Shown here: positions 16,136-26,077 of the stretch, piece by piece
Layout: each line of letters starts with the position of its first letter
Position numbering within the stretch: the stretch's first letter is position 1
Origin: Photobacterium lutimaris
GTDB lineage: Bacteria > Pseudomonadota > Gammaproteobacteria > Enterobacterales > Vibrionaceae
Reading direction: 5' to 3'
Length of the DNA: 64,000 nucleotides
NCBI RefSeq assembly: GCF_003025555.1
Contig: NZ_PYMH01000012.1
Coordinates: 110,021-174,020, forward strand
Made by a program: the position numbers and the translations under genes
Notes under the pieces: model-generated
Databases searched by the model: none
Seen by the model: only the letters and a program-made list of their open reading frames with translations
What the model was told of the DNA's origin: nothing

Positions 16136-18055
16136 CTAGCTGGCCTCTTTTTCCGACATCGTCATGGTGCAGTTGCGGCCTGCCGCTTTGGCCCGGTACA
16201 GGGCGACATCAGCCAGCTCGACCAGCTTGCCATAATCCTGGTTGGGCAGAGGGATCAGCGTCGCGACTCCCAAGCTCACCGTCAAGGTGGGGGCAATATC
16301 AGAATAGCTGTGGGTTAGTCCCTTCTCCGCCAGCGCCCGATGGATGGCTGCCGCGACCACTTCGCCCCCCGCCAAGCTGGTGTTGGGCAGCAGGAACGCA
16401 AATTCCTCGCCCCCATAACGGGCGACCTCGTCGGTCTCACGTTTGACCACACTGCGCAGTACCTTGGCCACTTCGCGAAGGGCGAAATCCCCCTGCTGAT
16501 GGCCATAGTTATCATTAAAGGCCTTGAAGTAGTCAATGTCACACAGGATCAGGGTCAGCGGATTCTTTTCGCGAATATGGCTGTACCACATCTTACGCAG
16601 TTGCTCATCGAAACTACGGCGGTTGGCGACCTTGGTCAGGCTATCGACAAAGCTGAGCTCCTGCAGCTCCATAATGGCATCAGCCAGTTGTTGCTCAGCC
16701 ATTTTACGCTCGGTCACGTCCCGCGCCATCATGAGCACCCCGGTGGTACCGTCGGTCGGATTCCGATAGGGTGACTTGAGCACCTCGTACCAAATTGGCG
16801 TACCGTCCTCCAGAATCACGTAATCATCGGTTTTGACGCTGATCCCCTGCTGGATGACCTGCTGATCCGTCTGGCGGAACAGTTCCAGCTTATCAGGCTC
16901 CAGCACATCCGCTGAAGATCTTCCCAGCAAGGATTGCTGGGTGTAGCCGAGCGAACGAGCAAACGGTTCATTACAGCCGACATACACCCCGTGCTCATTA
17001 TATAAAGCGATAGGATCCCGACTGGCGCTGAGAATGGTATCAAGCAGTGTATTACGCTGGGCCAGCTCCTGCTCTGTCACTTCCCGTTTCTCAATCTCGC
17101 TTTTAAGTACTTCCTGCATTTCATGCCAGTCTGTTACATCATGACTAATACTGAGGGTACCAATGGCCTCTCCTGAATCACCAAGCAATAAATTGAAGTT
17201 GGTTTCCAGCAACCGACTAGAGCCGTCCGGTGCCGTGGTCCAGGTATGGGCCGCACTGTTGCCAATAGAGCGGCGCCCCTGCTCTTCGGCAATCCCTTCC
17301 TCTATGCGCCCACGCCAAAAACGGTCAAATGCCTTGTTGGTGCCGATAAGTTCACCCGACTTATCTTTGAAGTACACCAACTCGGACAAAGAGTTAAGTA
17401 CCTGCTGGAAAATCCGCTGCTCATTTTCCAGCTTCACTTGTTCGCAATGGCTGGCGCGTGGCGAATCGATAAACAACAGCCAACAAGACTGCCATTGACA
17501 ACGGATCGACAAACCCGAAATCAGCAGAGGGATCATCTTGCCATTGCCTTGGGGCAAGGCCTCATTCACTTCCTTGAAGTTTTTCAGGCCAGCAAAGGGA
17601 CGCAGGAAATCACACAGCATTTGCTCACTGAGATCATCAGGGTAGAGGTAACGGTCGTTGAGCTTGCGAACCCCGAGCAACTGGCGGCAGGACTTGTTGC
17701 CATAGACCAAGTGGCCGTCTTTCTTGCGGACCACGGCGACGGCGGTGGGCATGAGAGTCAGTTGGCCATGCAAGCGACGGTAAGAGCCAGCGTCAAGGTG
17801 GTGCAGCAGCAAGGTCAGCAAGCCGCCACCGATAACCAGCACGAGGATCAAAAGCGAAAACAGTAAGGCTGAATTATCGATTTGGAGCCGATAGGGAAAG
17901 GAGGATGCATAAGATGCTGGCGCAAAAACCGCCGCGCCCCAAAGCGTCAGGCAGAAAAGCAGTCCCCGCAGCCGGTATCCCCCGCTGCGGATCAATAAGG
18001 TTAACCATGTAGGTAACAGAAGGCTAACAGAGCGTTCCTGATAGGAAATATGCAT
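16136..18055 (-). CDS. Membrane PAS-GGDEF diguanylate cyclase
   Basis: 639 aa. Makes cyclic di-GMP from GTP. Order: N-terminal membrane segment (about 30-50), a second membrane helix (62-85), three PAS-like domains (about 95-195, 215-315, 335-450; the third includes VGCNEPFARSLGY), a short helical linker and a GGDEF domain. The signature is GGEEF at 548-552; FVDSLTKVANRR and DIDYFKAFNDNYGHQQGD are also present. The inhibitory I-site RETD (539-542) lies five residues before GGEEF, so product inhibition is likely. No EAL domain. It lies between yhcC and arcB, all on the minus strand. A homologue occupies the same place in V. cholerae, from memory. Confidence 0.92.
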   Translation of the reverse strand: MHISYQERSVSLLLPTWLTLLIRSGGYRLRGLLFCLTLWGAAVFAPASYASSFPYRLQIDNSALLFSLLILVLVIGGGLLTLLLHHLDAGSYRRLHGQLTLMPTAVAVVRKKDGHLVYGNKSCRQLLGVRKLNDRYLYPDDLSEQMLCDFLRPFAGLKNFKEVNEALPQGNGKMIPLLISGLSIRCQWQSCWLLFIDSPRASHCEQVKLENEQRIFQQVLNSLSELVYFKDKSGELIGTNKAFDRFWRGRIEEGIAEEQGRRSIGNSAAHTWTTAPDGSSRLLETNFNLLLGDSGEAIGTLSISHDVTDWHEMQEVLKSEIEKREVTEQELAQRNTLLDTILSASRDPIALYNEHGVYVGCNEPFARSLGYTQQSLLGRSSADVLEPDKLELFRQTDQQVIQQGISVKTDDYVILEDGTPIWYEVLKSPYRNPTDGTTGVLMMARDVTERKMAEQQLADAIMELQELSFVDSLTKVANRRSFDEQLRKMWYSHIREKNPLTLILCDIDYFKAFNDNYGHQQGDFALREVAKVLRSVVKRETDEVARYGGEEFAFLLPNTSLAGGEVVAAAIHRALAEKGLTHSYSDIAPTLTVSLGVATLIPLPNQDYGKLVELADVALYRAKAAGRNCTMTMSEKEAS

Positions 18056-18153
18056 TAAATTTAGTAATTGACGTCATTTTACTCGTAATCTAACACACTT
18101 AGCGCTTCAATCACTAATACCCAGTCCGTGCACGCCGCTTGCTTTGCAGTGGT

Positions 18154-19101
18154 TTATTTCGTGGCGCGTGAGGCAGGAGGGATATATTCAAACGGCAGCC
18201 CCAGTGCCGCCCCTTGGCCGCCATGCTGATCCAGATTTCGGCCAATCTCGGTCATTGCCAACCAGCGGTTTTCACACCACTCGGGAGCCAGCAAGGTTGG
18301 TTTGCGGGCACTGGCCGAAACCCGATGGTATACCACCTCAGGCGGGGTCAGGCGGATCATTTCTGCCGAGATCTCGGTATATTCCTCAAGGCTCAGCTCG
18401 GCCAACCGACCGGCTTTCCACGACAGTCCCATAATGCTCCCCTCGACAATGTGTAAGGGGTGCAATTTGATACCATCGACACCGGCATCAACCACTTTGC
18501 GGACAGTATCGAGGTTGTCCTCACGGGTATCCCCTGGCAGGCCGACAATCAAATGGGCACAGACTTTTAGCCCCAATGCTCGCGCCCGCTTGGCAATTGC
18601 CGCATAGCAAGCAAAATCATGGCCTCGGTTGATCCGCTTAAGGGTTTTGTCGTTGGCGGTCTGCAAGCCCAGTTCCAGCCAGATCTCATAACCTTGCTCA
18701 CGGTAACCCGCCAGAAGTTCGAGTACTTCATCCGGCACACAGTCCGGTCGGGTTCCTACACACAAGCCAACGATATCAGCGGTTTCCAGCGCCTCTTCGT
18801 ACATCGCTTTTAATGTCTGTACTTCAGCATAAGTGCTGGTATAGGCCTGGAAATAGGCGAGATAACGCTTGGCACGGTCAACCTCTCCGGCACGCTGAGA
18901 CAGCTGTTCGGTGATCGGTTTGTGCTGTGCCTGCTCGTCAGCAAAAGAGGCGACGTTGCAGAAAGTGCAACCGCCACGGCCAATAGTTCCGTCACGGTTC
19001 GGGCAGCTGAAGCCGCCGTGCAAGGTCAGTTTATGTACCTTCTCGCCATAGCGACGTTGTAGGTCCTGGCCTAATGTGTTCACGAGCTCATGCAGCTGCA
19101 T
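18154..19101 (-). CDS. yhcC: Radical SAM protein of the YhcC family
   Basis: 315 aa, very close to E. coli YhcC throughout. The radical-SAM cluster cysteines are in FSCPNRDGTIGRGGCTFCN (Cys-x11-Cys-x2-Cys, the spacing of this subfamily rather than CxxxCxxC). Further family blocks: CVGTRPDCVPDEVL, LELGLQTANDKTLKRINRGH, HLIVGLPGDTREDN, GIKLHPLHIV and SARKPTLLAP. The substrate is not established. It sits divergently from gltB and next to the arcB group, the same neighbourhood as in E. coli (arcB-yhcC-gltB). Confidence 0.93.
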   Translation of the reverse strand: MQLHELVNTLGQDLQRRYGEKVHKLTLHGGFSCPNRDGTIGRGGCTFCNVASFADEQAQHKPITEQLSQRAGEVDRAKRYLAYFQAYTSTYAEVQTLKAMYEEALETADIVGLCVGTRPDCVPDEVLELLAGYREQGYEIWLELGLQTANDKTLKRINRGHDFACYAAIAKRARALGLKVCAHLIVGLPGDTREDNLDTVRKVVDAGVDGIKLHPLHIVEGSIMGLSWKAGRLAELSLEEYTEISAEMIRLTPPEVVYHRVSASARKPTLLAPEWCENRWLAMTEIGRNLDQHGGQGAALGLPFEYIPPASRATK

Positions 19102-19717
19102 CTTGTCACCTAGTCATTCAAGGGGTCGAAAAAAGCGGCACAGATTAGCATCGATGACTTTGGCAAAAGTTGTGCGAGAACAATAAAGGCGTTTTTTTCA
19201 CCATACGCAGGCTGAGAAAAGGAATGAAAATTAGCAACAACATCATTCTGTAATACTTTGGTCTGAACACCCCACAATTAGCCCTATAAAAAGCATGGTT
19301 ATTGGCTGACGGTATGCAATTCAATGGTCATTTTCGAATAGATACGCACCTCGTTAAGTAATTAATTCACAGTGATGCCGAGATGTTACAAGCTGGGAAT
19401 ATTTTTTGTTGGTAATTAATCAATCAAAATTGTAGGATAGTTACAGCTGTGTGCAATTTATGAACAATAAAAGTAACTAAACCATCCAAAAAAATAGTGG
19501 TTTATGTTGCTCTCCCTCAAAACTGCAGCGTTTTTGCATACCAGAGCATGAGTGCTACAGAATGAAGTTTGCTATTGATTGACGACATCATCCCACAGCA
19601 AACCCATCCGACAAGGCTGGACCGGAGTCCACAATAGGCCTTGAAGGGTGTATAACCAAAACTAGGGATAACTCAGGTACCAGGATTGGTGCCTGTTGAA
19701 ACTGGAAGGAAGTATCT
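19102..19717. other. Regulatory region upstream of the first glutamate synthase operon
   Basis: 616 bases between divergent yhcC and gltB. No gene is seen. The middle (19355-19500) is strongly AT-rich with repeated TAATTAAT-like strings, as at promoters bound by Lrp, IHF or H-NS; this is only a resemblance. Just before gltB there is a perfect 8-bp hairpin, CAGGTACC (19674-19681) with GGTGCCTG (19688-19695), ending 9 bases before the GGAAGGA ribosome site. No U tract follows it. Confidence 0.45.
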
Positions 19718-22700
19718 ATGACAGATCAAGAGCTGAATGCTCAGGGACTTTATGTGCCTGAAATGGAGCACGATGCCTGTGGTATCGGCTTTGTGGCCCA
19801 CTTAAAGAACCGTAAATCCCACGAAATTGTCACCCAAGCCCTTGATATGCTAGCTCGGATGGAACACCGTGGCGGCCAGGGTTGTGATCCGAGCAGTGGT
19901 GACGGTGCCGGCATATTGCTGCAAAAGCCCCATGAATTTCTGCTGGAAGAAACGGTCAAGCAAGGGATCCGCCTGCCATCATTCGAGCAATACGGTGTGG
20001 GTGTGGTGCTGTTTCCCAAAGACGAGTACAAACGCCAGCAATGCCGCGATATCCTGGAGCGCAACGCCAAGCGACTTGACCTAGAAGTCATTGGCTACCG
20101 TGTGCTGCCGGTTGATAATTCAATGATTGGCAACGATCCGCTAAGTACCGAACCCCAGTTTGAGCATGTCTTTATTACCGGCGGTGCCAGCATGGAACCG
20201 GCAGTACTCGAGCGCAAGCTCTACGTATTGCGAAACTACACGGTTCGCGTCTGCCTTGAGAGTATCTCCAACATCGGTGATGACTTCTACATCAACTCAC
20301 TGTCATACAAGACACTGGTTTACAAGGGTCAGCTGACAACCGAGCAGGTACCACAGTACTTCCTCGACCTGCAGAATCCGTCGATGGTAACGGCGCTGGC
20401 ACTGGTTCACTCCCGTTTCTCGACCAATACCTTCCCCAAATGGCGTCTGGCCCAACCCTTCCGTTACATCGCCCATAACGGTGAAATCAACACAGTACGC
20501 GGTAACCTGAACTGGATGAAGGCCCGAGAAGCGATCCTTGAGTCAGAGCTTTTTAGCCAGCAAGAAATCGACATGTTGCTGCCTATCTGCCAGGAAGGCA
20601 GCTCGGATTCATCCAACTTCGATATGGCGTTGGAACTGCTGGTCCTATCAGGCCGCAGCCTACCGCATGCATTGATGATGCTGATCCCGGAAGCGTGGCA
20701 AGAAAACAAGAACATGGATCCAAAACGCCGTGCCTTCTACCAGTACCATGCCAATGTCATGGAACCCTGGGACGGCCCGGCATCGGTGTGCTTCACCGAC
20801 GGCGTCCAGGTGGGGGCGACGCTTGACCGTAACGGCTTGCGCCCATCCCGCTATACCGTGACCAAAGATGACTTCCTGGTGATGGCCTCTGAATCGGGTG
20901 TGGTTGAAATCGAGCCGGAGAACGTCCAGTTCCGTGGCCGCCTGCAGCCAGGCCGTATTTTTGTTGCTGACCTAGAGCAAGGTCGGATCATCTCGGACGA
21001 AGAAGTTAAAGACACCATCGCATCTGCCCAGCCTTATGAGCAGTGGGTCAAAGACAACCTGCTTACGCTAAAGAGCCTGCCAGAAGCTGACAACATGCAC
21101 CACCAGCCAACGCCTGAGCGCCTGCTGCACCATCAGCAAGCCTTTGGGATGAGCTCGGAGGAAGTCAACGAAATCATCGTGCCGCTGGCGAAAACGGGCT
21201 ACGAGCCACTCAGCGCCATGGGAGCCGACTGGCCTCTGGCCGTGCTGTCACACCAATCACAGCACCTGTCGAACTACTTCAAGCAGTTGTTTGCCCAGGT
21301 CACCAACCCGCCGATCGACCCGATCCGCGAGCGCATGGTGATGTCACTCAACACCTACCTGGGTAAAGATCACAACCTGCTGACCGAGACACCAGAGCAC
21401 TGCCAGAAGGTTGAAATTGAATCGCCGGTTCTGAGCAATGCCGAGCTTGAAAAGCTTCGTGCTATCGATAACGAGTACCTGCAGGCCAAGACGCTGGATA
21501 TCGTTTTCCGTGCCAGCGGAGAGGAAGGCAAACTGGAGCGCGCGCTGAAGCGTATCTGCCAGTACTCTGAAGATGCAGTGATTGACGGCTACTCGGTCAT
21601 CATCCTGACCGACCGTGCCGTCAACTCAAACCACGCCGCGATTCCTGCGATGCTGGCTGTCGGCGCCGTTCACCACCACCTGATCCGCAAAGGCCTGCGT
21701 GCCAAGTGTGACATCGTGGTCGAAACCGGTGATGCTCGCGAAACCCACCACTTTGCCACTCTGGTCGGCTATGGCGCCAACGCCGTTAACCCGTACCTGG
21801 TGACGGAAACCATTGTTGATCTGCAGCGCAAGCGTAAGCTTGATCCGGAAGTACCTACCGAAGAGCTGTTCAACAATTACCGCAAAGGGGTAAATGGTGG
21901 CCTGCTGAAGATCTTCTCCAAGATGGGGATCTCGACCCTGCAGTCCTACCACGGTGCGCAAATCTTCGAAGCCTTGGGGATCAGCAAATCGGTGGTCGAC
22001 AAGTACTTCACCGGTACGGTTTCCCGTATCCAGGGCCTGACCATCGATGACATCGCCAGAGAAGTCCTGGTACGTCACCGTCTGGGCTACCCAACACGCG
22101 AAGTGCCAATCCAGATGCTGGATGTCGGTGGGGTCTACCAGTGGAAACAGCGTGGTGAAAAACACCTGTTCAACCCTGAAACCATCTCTTTGCTGCAGCA
22201 GTCGACCCGTAACAAAGACTTTGCCCAGTTCAAAGAATACGCCAGTGCCGTCGACGCCCAGGGCGACGATGCCGCCACGTTGCGTAGCCAGCTTGAATTT
22301 ATCAAAAATCCAGCCGGCTCGATTCCGCTGGCCGACGTCGAGCCTATCGAGAGTATCCTCAAGCGCTTTGCGACCGGTGCCATGAGCTTCGGCTCTATCT
22401 CTTACGAAGCACACTCAACACTTGCTGTGGCGATGAACCGCATCGGTGCCAAGTCCAACTCGGGCGAAGGCGGTGAAGACCCTGCCCGCTTCGAGAAGAA
22501 AGACAACGGCGATTGGGAGCGTTCGGCCATCAAGCAGGTCGCCTCTGGTCGCTTCGGTGTAACCTCTTACTACCTGACCAACTCTGATGAAATTCAGATC
22601 AAAATGGCACAGGGTGCCAAGCCGGGTGAAGGTGGCCAGCTACCGGGAGACAAGGTGGATGACTGGATCGGGGCGACCCGACACTCCACGCCGGGCGTCG

Positions 22701-24265
22701 GTTTGATTTCACCTCCGCCACACCACGATATCTACTCGATCGAGGATTTGGCGCAGCTGATCTACGATCTTAAAAACGCCAACCGCGCCGGCCGCGTCAA
22801 CGTCAAATTGGTATCAGAAGCCGGTGTCGGTACGATTGCCTCGGGTGTTGCCAAAGCGAAAGCAGATGTCGTGCTCATTGCTGGCTTCGATGGCGGTACC
22901 GGTGCATCACCAATGTCATCGATTCGCCATACCGGTCTGCCATGGGAGCTTGGCTTGGCCGAAACCCACCAGACCCTGCTGAAGAACGGCCTGCGCAACC
23001 GTATCGTGGTCCAAACCGATGGCCAGATGAAGACACCGCGTGACCTTGCCGTCGCCACCTTGCTGGGTGCCGAGGAGTGGGGCGTGGCAACCGCCGCCCT
23101 CGTGGTTGAAGGTTGTATCATGATGCGTAAGTGTCACAAGAATACGTGTCCGGTCGGTATCGCAACCCAGAACAAAACCCTGCGCGAGCGCTTCGACGGC
23201 CGCGTTGAAGATGTCGTCACCTTCTTCCAGTACATGGCTGAAGGCCTGCGCGAAATCATGGCAGAGCTTGGCTTCCGTACCATCGAGGAAATGGTGGGTC
23301 AGTCGAATAAACTGAAAATCCGTGACAACATCGGCCACTGGAAATACCAAAATCTAGATCTGAGCCCAGTGCTATTTATCGAACAGGCCCGTGACGAAGA
23401 TGGCGTGTATAACCAACGCGAGCAGAACCACAACCTGGAAGAGGTGCTCGATCGTAAGCTGATTGAAGCGGCAGCGCCTGCCCTGTACGAAGGCAAGCAA
23501 GTGGATGCCGAATTTGACATCATCAATACCGACCGCAGTGCCGGTACCATGTTGTCGAATGAAATCTCCAAGATTTACAAAGATAAAGGTCTTCCGCAGC
23601 CAATGAACGTCAAGTTCACCGGTTCTGCAGGCCAAAGCTTCGGGGCCTTCCTCGCCAAGAACGTCAAATTCGAGGTCGAAGGTGATGCCAACGACTACTG
23701 GGGCAAGGGCCTGTCGGGCGGTACACTGGTACTCTACCCGGATGCCAAGTCTGACATCATCCCGGAAGACAACATCGTGGTGGGTAACGTCTGTTTCTAC
23801 GGAGCGACCTCGGGCGAGTCTTACATCCGCGGGATGGCCGGCGAGCGTTTCTGTGTCCGTAACTCGGGTGCCAAAGTGGTCGTTGAAGGCGTGGGGGACC
23901 ATGGTTGTGAATACATGACCGGTGGCGTTGCCGTTATCCTCGGCCAGACCGGCCGCAACTTCGCCGCCGGCATGAGTGGTGGCGTGGCGTATGTCTGGGA
24001 TCAGTTCGAAGACTTCGACACCAAACTCAACCCAGAGCTCGTTGACCTCGACCCGCTTGAGCAAGAAGACAAAGAACTACTGTTCGACATGCTAACCAAG
24101 CACGCAGAGCTAACCAGCAGTACTGTGGCTGAAACCTTCCTGTCTAACTTCGAGGCCAACCTCGAGAAGATGGTGAAAGTCATGCCAAGGGACTACAAGG
24201 CCGTTCTGCAAAAGCGCAAGGAAGAAGCACAAAACAAGGAAGAGTTGGAGGCCGTCAATGGGTAA
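19718..24265 (+). CDS. gltB: Glutamate synthase large subunit, type 1
   Basis: Glutamine amidotransferase plus synthase chain of NADPH-GOGAT: glutamine + 2-oxoglutarate to two glutamate. 1515 aa. The N-terminal nucleophile is C21 (EHDACGIGFVAHLKNRKSHE), implying removal of a 20-residue propeptide. The FMN/synthase part contains SNSGEGGEDPARF and AQGAKPGEGGQLPG, and the [3Fe-4S] cysteines are in CIMMRKCHKNTC (Cys-x5-Cys-x4-Cys). The C-terminal GXGXG beta-helix has GQTGRNFAAGMSGGVAYVWD. It is distinctly different from the E. coli-like GltB encoded at 26078. Its last 8 bases overlap gltD. GGAAGGA precedes the ATG. Confidence 0.95.
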   Translation: MTDQELNAQGLYVPEMEHDACGIGFVAHLKNRKSHEIVTQALDMLARMEHRGGQGCDPSSGDGAGILLQKPHEFLLEETVKQGIRLPSFEQYGVGVVLFPKDEYKRQQCRDILERNAKRLDLEVIGYRVLPVDNSMIGNDPLSTEPQFEHVFITGGASMEPAVLERKLYVLRNYTVRVCLESISNIGDDFYINSLSYKTLVYKGQLTTEQVPQYFLDLQNPSMVTALALVHSRFSTNTFPKWRLAQPFRYIAHNGEINTVRGNLNWMKAREAILESELFSQQEIDMLLPICQEGSSDSSNFDMALELLVLSGRSLPHALMMLIPEAWQENKNMDPKRRAFYQYHANVMEPWDGPASVCFTDGVQVGATLDRNGLRPSRYTVTKDDFLVMASESGVVEIEPENVQFRGRLQPGRIFVADLEQGRIISDEEVKDTIASAQPYEQWVKDNLLTLKSLPEADNMHHQPTPERLLHHQQAFGMSSEEVNEIIVPLAKTGYEPLSAMGADWPLAVLSHQSQHLSNYFKQLFAQVTNPPIDPIRERMVMSLNTYLGKDHNLLTETPEHCQKVEIESPVLSNAELEKLRAIDNEYLQAKTLDIVFRASGEEGKLERALKRICQYSEDAVIDGYSVIILTDRAVNSNHAAIPAMLAVGAVHHHLIRKGLRAKCDIVVETGDARETHHFATLVGYGANAVNPYLVTETIVDLQRKRKLDPEVPTEELFNNYRKGVNGGLLKIFSKMGISTLQSYHGAQIFEALGISKSVVDKYFTGTVSRIQGLTIDDIAREVLVRHRLGYPTREVPIQMLDVGGVYQWKQRGEKHLFNPETISLLQQSTRNKDFAQFKEYASAVDAQGDDAATLRSQLEFIKNPAGSIPLADVEPIESILKRFATGAMSFGSISYEAHSTLAVAMNRIGAKSNSGEGGEDPARFEKKDNGDWERSAIKQVASGRFGVTSYYLTNSDEIQIKMAQGAKPGEGGQLPGDKVDDWIGATRHSTPGVGLISPPPHHDIYSIEDLAQLIYDLKNANRAGRVNVKLVSEAGVGTIASGVAKAKADVVLIAGFDGGTGASPMSSIRHTGLPWELGLAETHQTLLKNGLRNRIVVQTDGQMKTPRDLAVATLLGAEEWGVATAALVVEGCIMMRKCHKNTCPVGIATQNKTLRERFDGRVEDVVTFFQYMAEGLREIMAELGFRTIEEMVGQSNKLKIRDNIGHWKYQNLDLSPVLFIEQARDEDGVYNQREQNHNLEEVLDRKLIEAAAPALYEGKQVDAEFDIINTDRSAGTMLSNEISKIYKDKGLPQPMNVKFTGSAGQSFGAFLAKNVKFEVEGDANDYWGKGLSGGTLVLYPDAKSDIIPEDNIVVGNVCFYGATSGESYIRGMAGERFCVRNSGAKVVVEGVGDHGCEYMTGGVAVILGQTGRNFAAGMSGGVAYVWDQFEDFDTKLNPELVDLDPLEQEDKELLFDMLTKHAELTSSTVAETFLSNFEANLEKMVKVMPRDYKAVLQKRKEEAQNKEELEAVNG

Positions 24266-25733
24266 GCCTACAGGATTTTTAGAATTTGGCCGCGAGCTGC
24301 CAAAGAAGCTGGATCCGAGTGTCCGTATTCAGGACAACAAGGAGTTTGTTCTCAACGAGGAGTTCGGCGACAAGATCAATACGCAGGCTTCACGCTGTAT
24401 GGATTGTGGCGTTCCGTTTTGCCATAACGCCTGCCCTATCGGTAACATCATCCCGGAATTCAATGATGCGGTTTACCGTGACAGCTGGGAAGAAGCGTGG
24501 AATATCTTGAGTTCGACCAACAACTTCCCGGAGTTTACCGGTCGTGTGTGCCCAGCCCCTTGTGAAAGCGGCTGTGTACTGGGTATCAACCAAGACCCAA
24601 TCACGATTTGTAATATCGAGAAGACCATTGTCGAAACGGCGTACCGCGAAGGATACGCCAAACCCAAGACGCCACGCTCCCGTACCGGTAAAACCGTCGC
24701 CATCATTGGCTCTGGCCCTGCCGGCCTTGCCGCGGCCGAGCAGCTTAACAGCGCCGGACATTGCGTCACGGTGTTCGAACGTGATGAGAAAGTGGGTGGC
24801 CTGCTGCGCTTTGGGATCCCTGATTTCAAACTGGGCATGGACATTATTGATCGCAAGATCAACCTGATGGCCGATGCCGGGATCAAGTTTGAAGTCAATG
24901 CCCATATCGGTGTGAACATTAACGCCCAGCAACTGCGCCAGGAGTTTGATGTCGTACTGCTAACCGGTGGCTCAACCGTACCACGCAACCTGCCGATCCC
25001 GGGGCGTGAGCTCAAAGGCGTGCACTTTGCGATGGAGTTTCTGGCCCAGAACAACCGCCGCGCCAACGACATGGATTTGAAAACCGAAGAAATCCATGCC
25101 AACGGCAAGCATGTGGTGGTGATCGGTGGTGGTGATACTGGCTCTGACTGTGTCGGTACCTCTAACCGCCATGGGGCAGCAAGCATTACCCAGGTCGAAA
25201 TCATGCCACTCCCGCCGGAGAAGCGCCCGGTCAACCAACCATGGCCTTCGTACCCGATGATCATGAAAACCTCGACCTCCCATGAGGAAGGGTGTGATCG
25301 TCATTGGAATATCCTGACCAAGGAATTCATCGGTGATGATGCCGGTAACGTGAAAGCGCTGCGCATTGCCGATATCCAGTGGGAAGAAGCCAAACCAGGT
25401 GAGCGCCCAGGCTTTACTGAGGTCGATGGTTCGGAGCGAATCATCCCTTGTGATCTGGCGTTCTTGGCAATGGGCTTCCTGCACCCGGAACCGACTGGCG
25501 TGCTGGCCCAGCTGGACATCAAGCTTGATAAGCATGGCAATGTCGCTACCAACGGGTTTGCCACGAGCCAAGAAAGCGTGTTTGCAGCCGGTGACATGCG
25601 TACCGGCCAGTCACTGGTTGTTCGTTGTATCAACGAAGGTCGCGAGTCTGCCCGAGAGATTGATGCCTACCTGATGGGTAACAGCAACCTTGAAGCCAAG
25701 GCTGACTCCCTGATGCTGTCGGATGCCTCCTAG
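24258..25733 (+). CDS. gltD: Glutamate synthase small subunit, type 1
   Basis: FAD/NADPH subunit feeding electrons through iron-sulfur clusters to the large subunit. 491 aa. N-terminal cysteine clusters CMDCGVPFCHNACPIGN and GRVCPAPCESGC, FAD loop IIGSGPAGLAAA, NADPH loop VVIGGGDTGSDCVGTS and C-terminal FAAGDMRTGQSLVV. The start overlaps the gltB end by 8 bases, giving translational coupling. It pairs with the type 1 large subunit: its NADPH-loop follow-on (TGSD) differs from that of the second copy (TAMD). A terminator follows. Confidence 0.95.
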   Translation: MGKPTGFLEFGRELPKKLDPSVRIQDNKEFVLNEEFGDKINTQASRCMDCGVPFCHNACPIGNIIPEFNDAVYRDSWEEAWNILSSTNNFPEFTGRVCPAPCESGCVLGINQDPITICNIEKTIVETAYREGYAKPKTPRSRTGKTVAIIGSGPAGLAAAEQLNSAGHCVTVFERDEKVGGLLRFGIPDFKLGMDIIDRKINLMADAGIKFEVNAHIGVNINAQQLRQEFDVVLLTGGSTVPRNLPIPGRELKGVHFAMEFLAQNNRRANDMDLKTEEIHANGKHVVVIGGGDTGSDCVGTSNRHGAASITQVEIMPLPPEKRPVNQPWPSYPMIMKTSTSHEEGCDRHWNILTKEFIGDDAGNVKALRIADIQWEEAKPGERPGFTEVDGSERIIPCDLAFLAMGFLHPEPTGVLAQLDIKLDKHGNVATNGFATSQESVFAAGDMRTGQSLVVRCINEGRESAREIDAYLMGNSNLEAKADSLMLSDAS

Positions 25734-26077
25734 GGCTAACCCGAATCGTTATCAGAAAACGTAATCCAAACCGGCCCAAGTGGCCGGTTTTTTATTCCCT
25801 AGAAGATACCCCCACCATAATTATTCACTGTAACCCTCCCTAATTTCCCTGCATTATCGGTGCCTGAGCACAATGTTAACTTAATGTTTATAGTTTGACC
25901 TTTCTGTAAATAGCCGTTAACTTGAAAGGTCGCTGGAAGCAAAAGGTGCCTTTGCAGCCCCCCGATAATCAGAGAAAACCACCAGTGGTGCGCGCAAAGG
26001 TTGTCATCGATGGTCAGGGAGACCGTCAAAACATGCAGTATTTCTGCTTATTCAGGCAGATGATAGGGAGAGTTGCA
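25734..26077. other. Spacer between the two glutamate synthase operons
   Basis: Holds the gltBD terminator and presumably the promoter of the second operon. A minus-strand frame (25799-26029, 76 codons, ending VTVNNYGGGIF) is open, but it starts without a ribosome site and I recognise no family, so it is not called as a gene. Confidence 0.4.
25766..25794 (+). terminator. Terminator of the first gltBD operon
   Basis: AACCGGCC (25769-25776) pairs with GGCCGGTT (25782-25789), loop CAAGT, followed by a run of T. Confidence 0.88.

Noticed and set aside
21626..22414. Long open frame antisense to the first gltB
   Set aside because: It lies entirely inside a gene with clear family motifs; such antisense frames are a codon-usage effect.
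25799..26029. 76-codon minus-strand frame between the glutamate synthase operons
   Set aside because: No ribosome site, no recognisable family; it overlaps the presumed promoter of the second operon. A remnant gene cannot be excluded.
25922..26077. 52-residue N-terminal extension of the second GltB
   Set aside because: AGGGAG is correctly placed for the ATG at 26078, and the extension has no family similarity and no good ribosome site.
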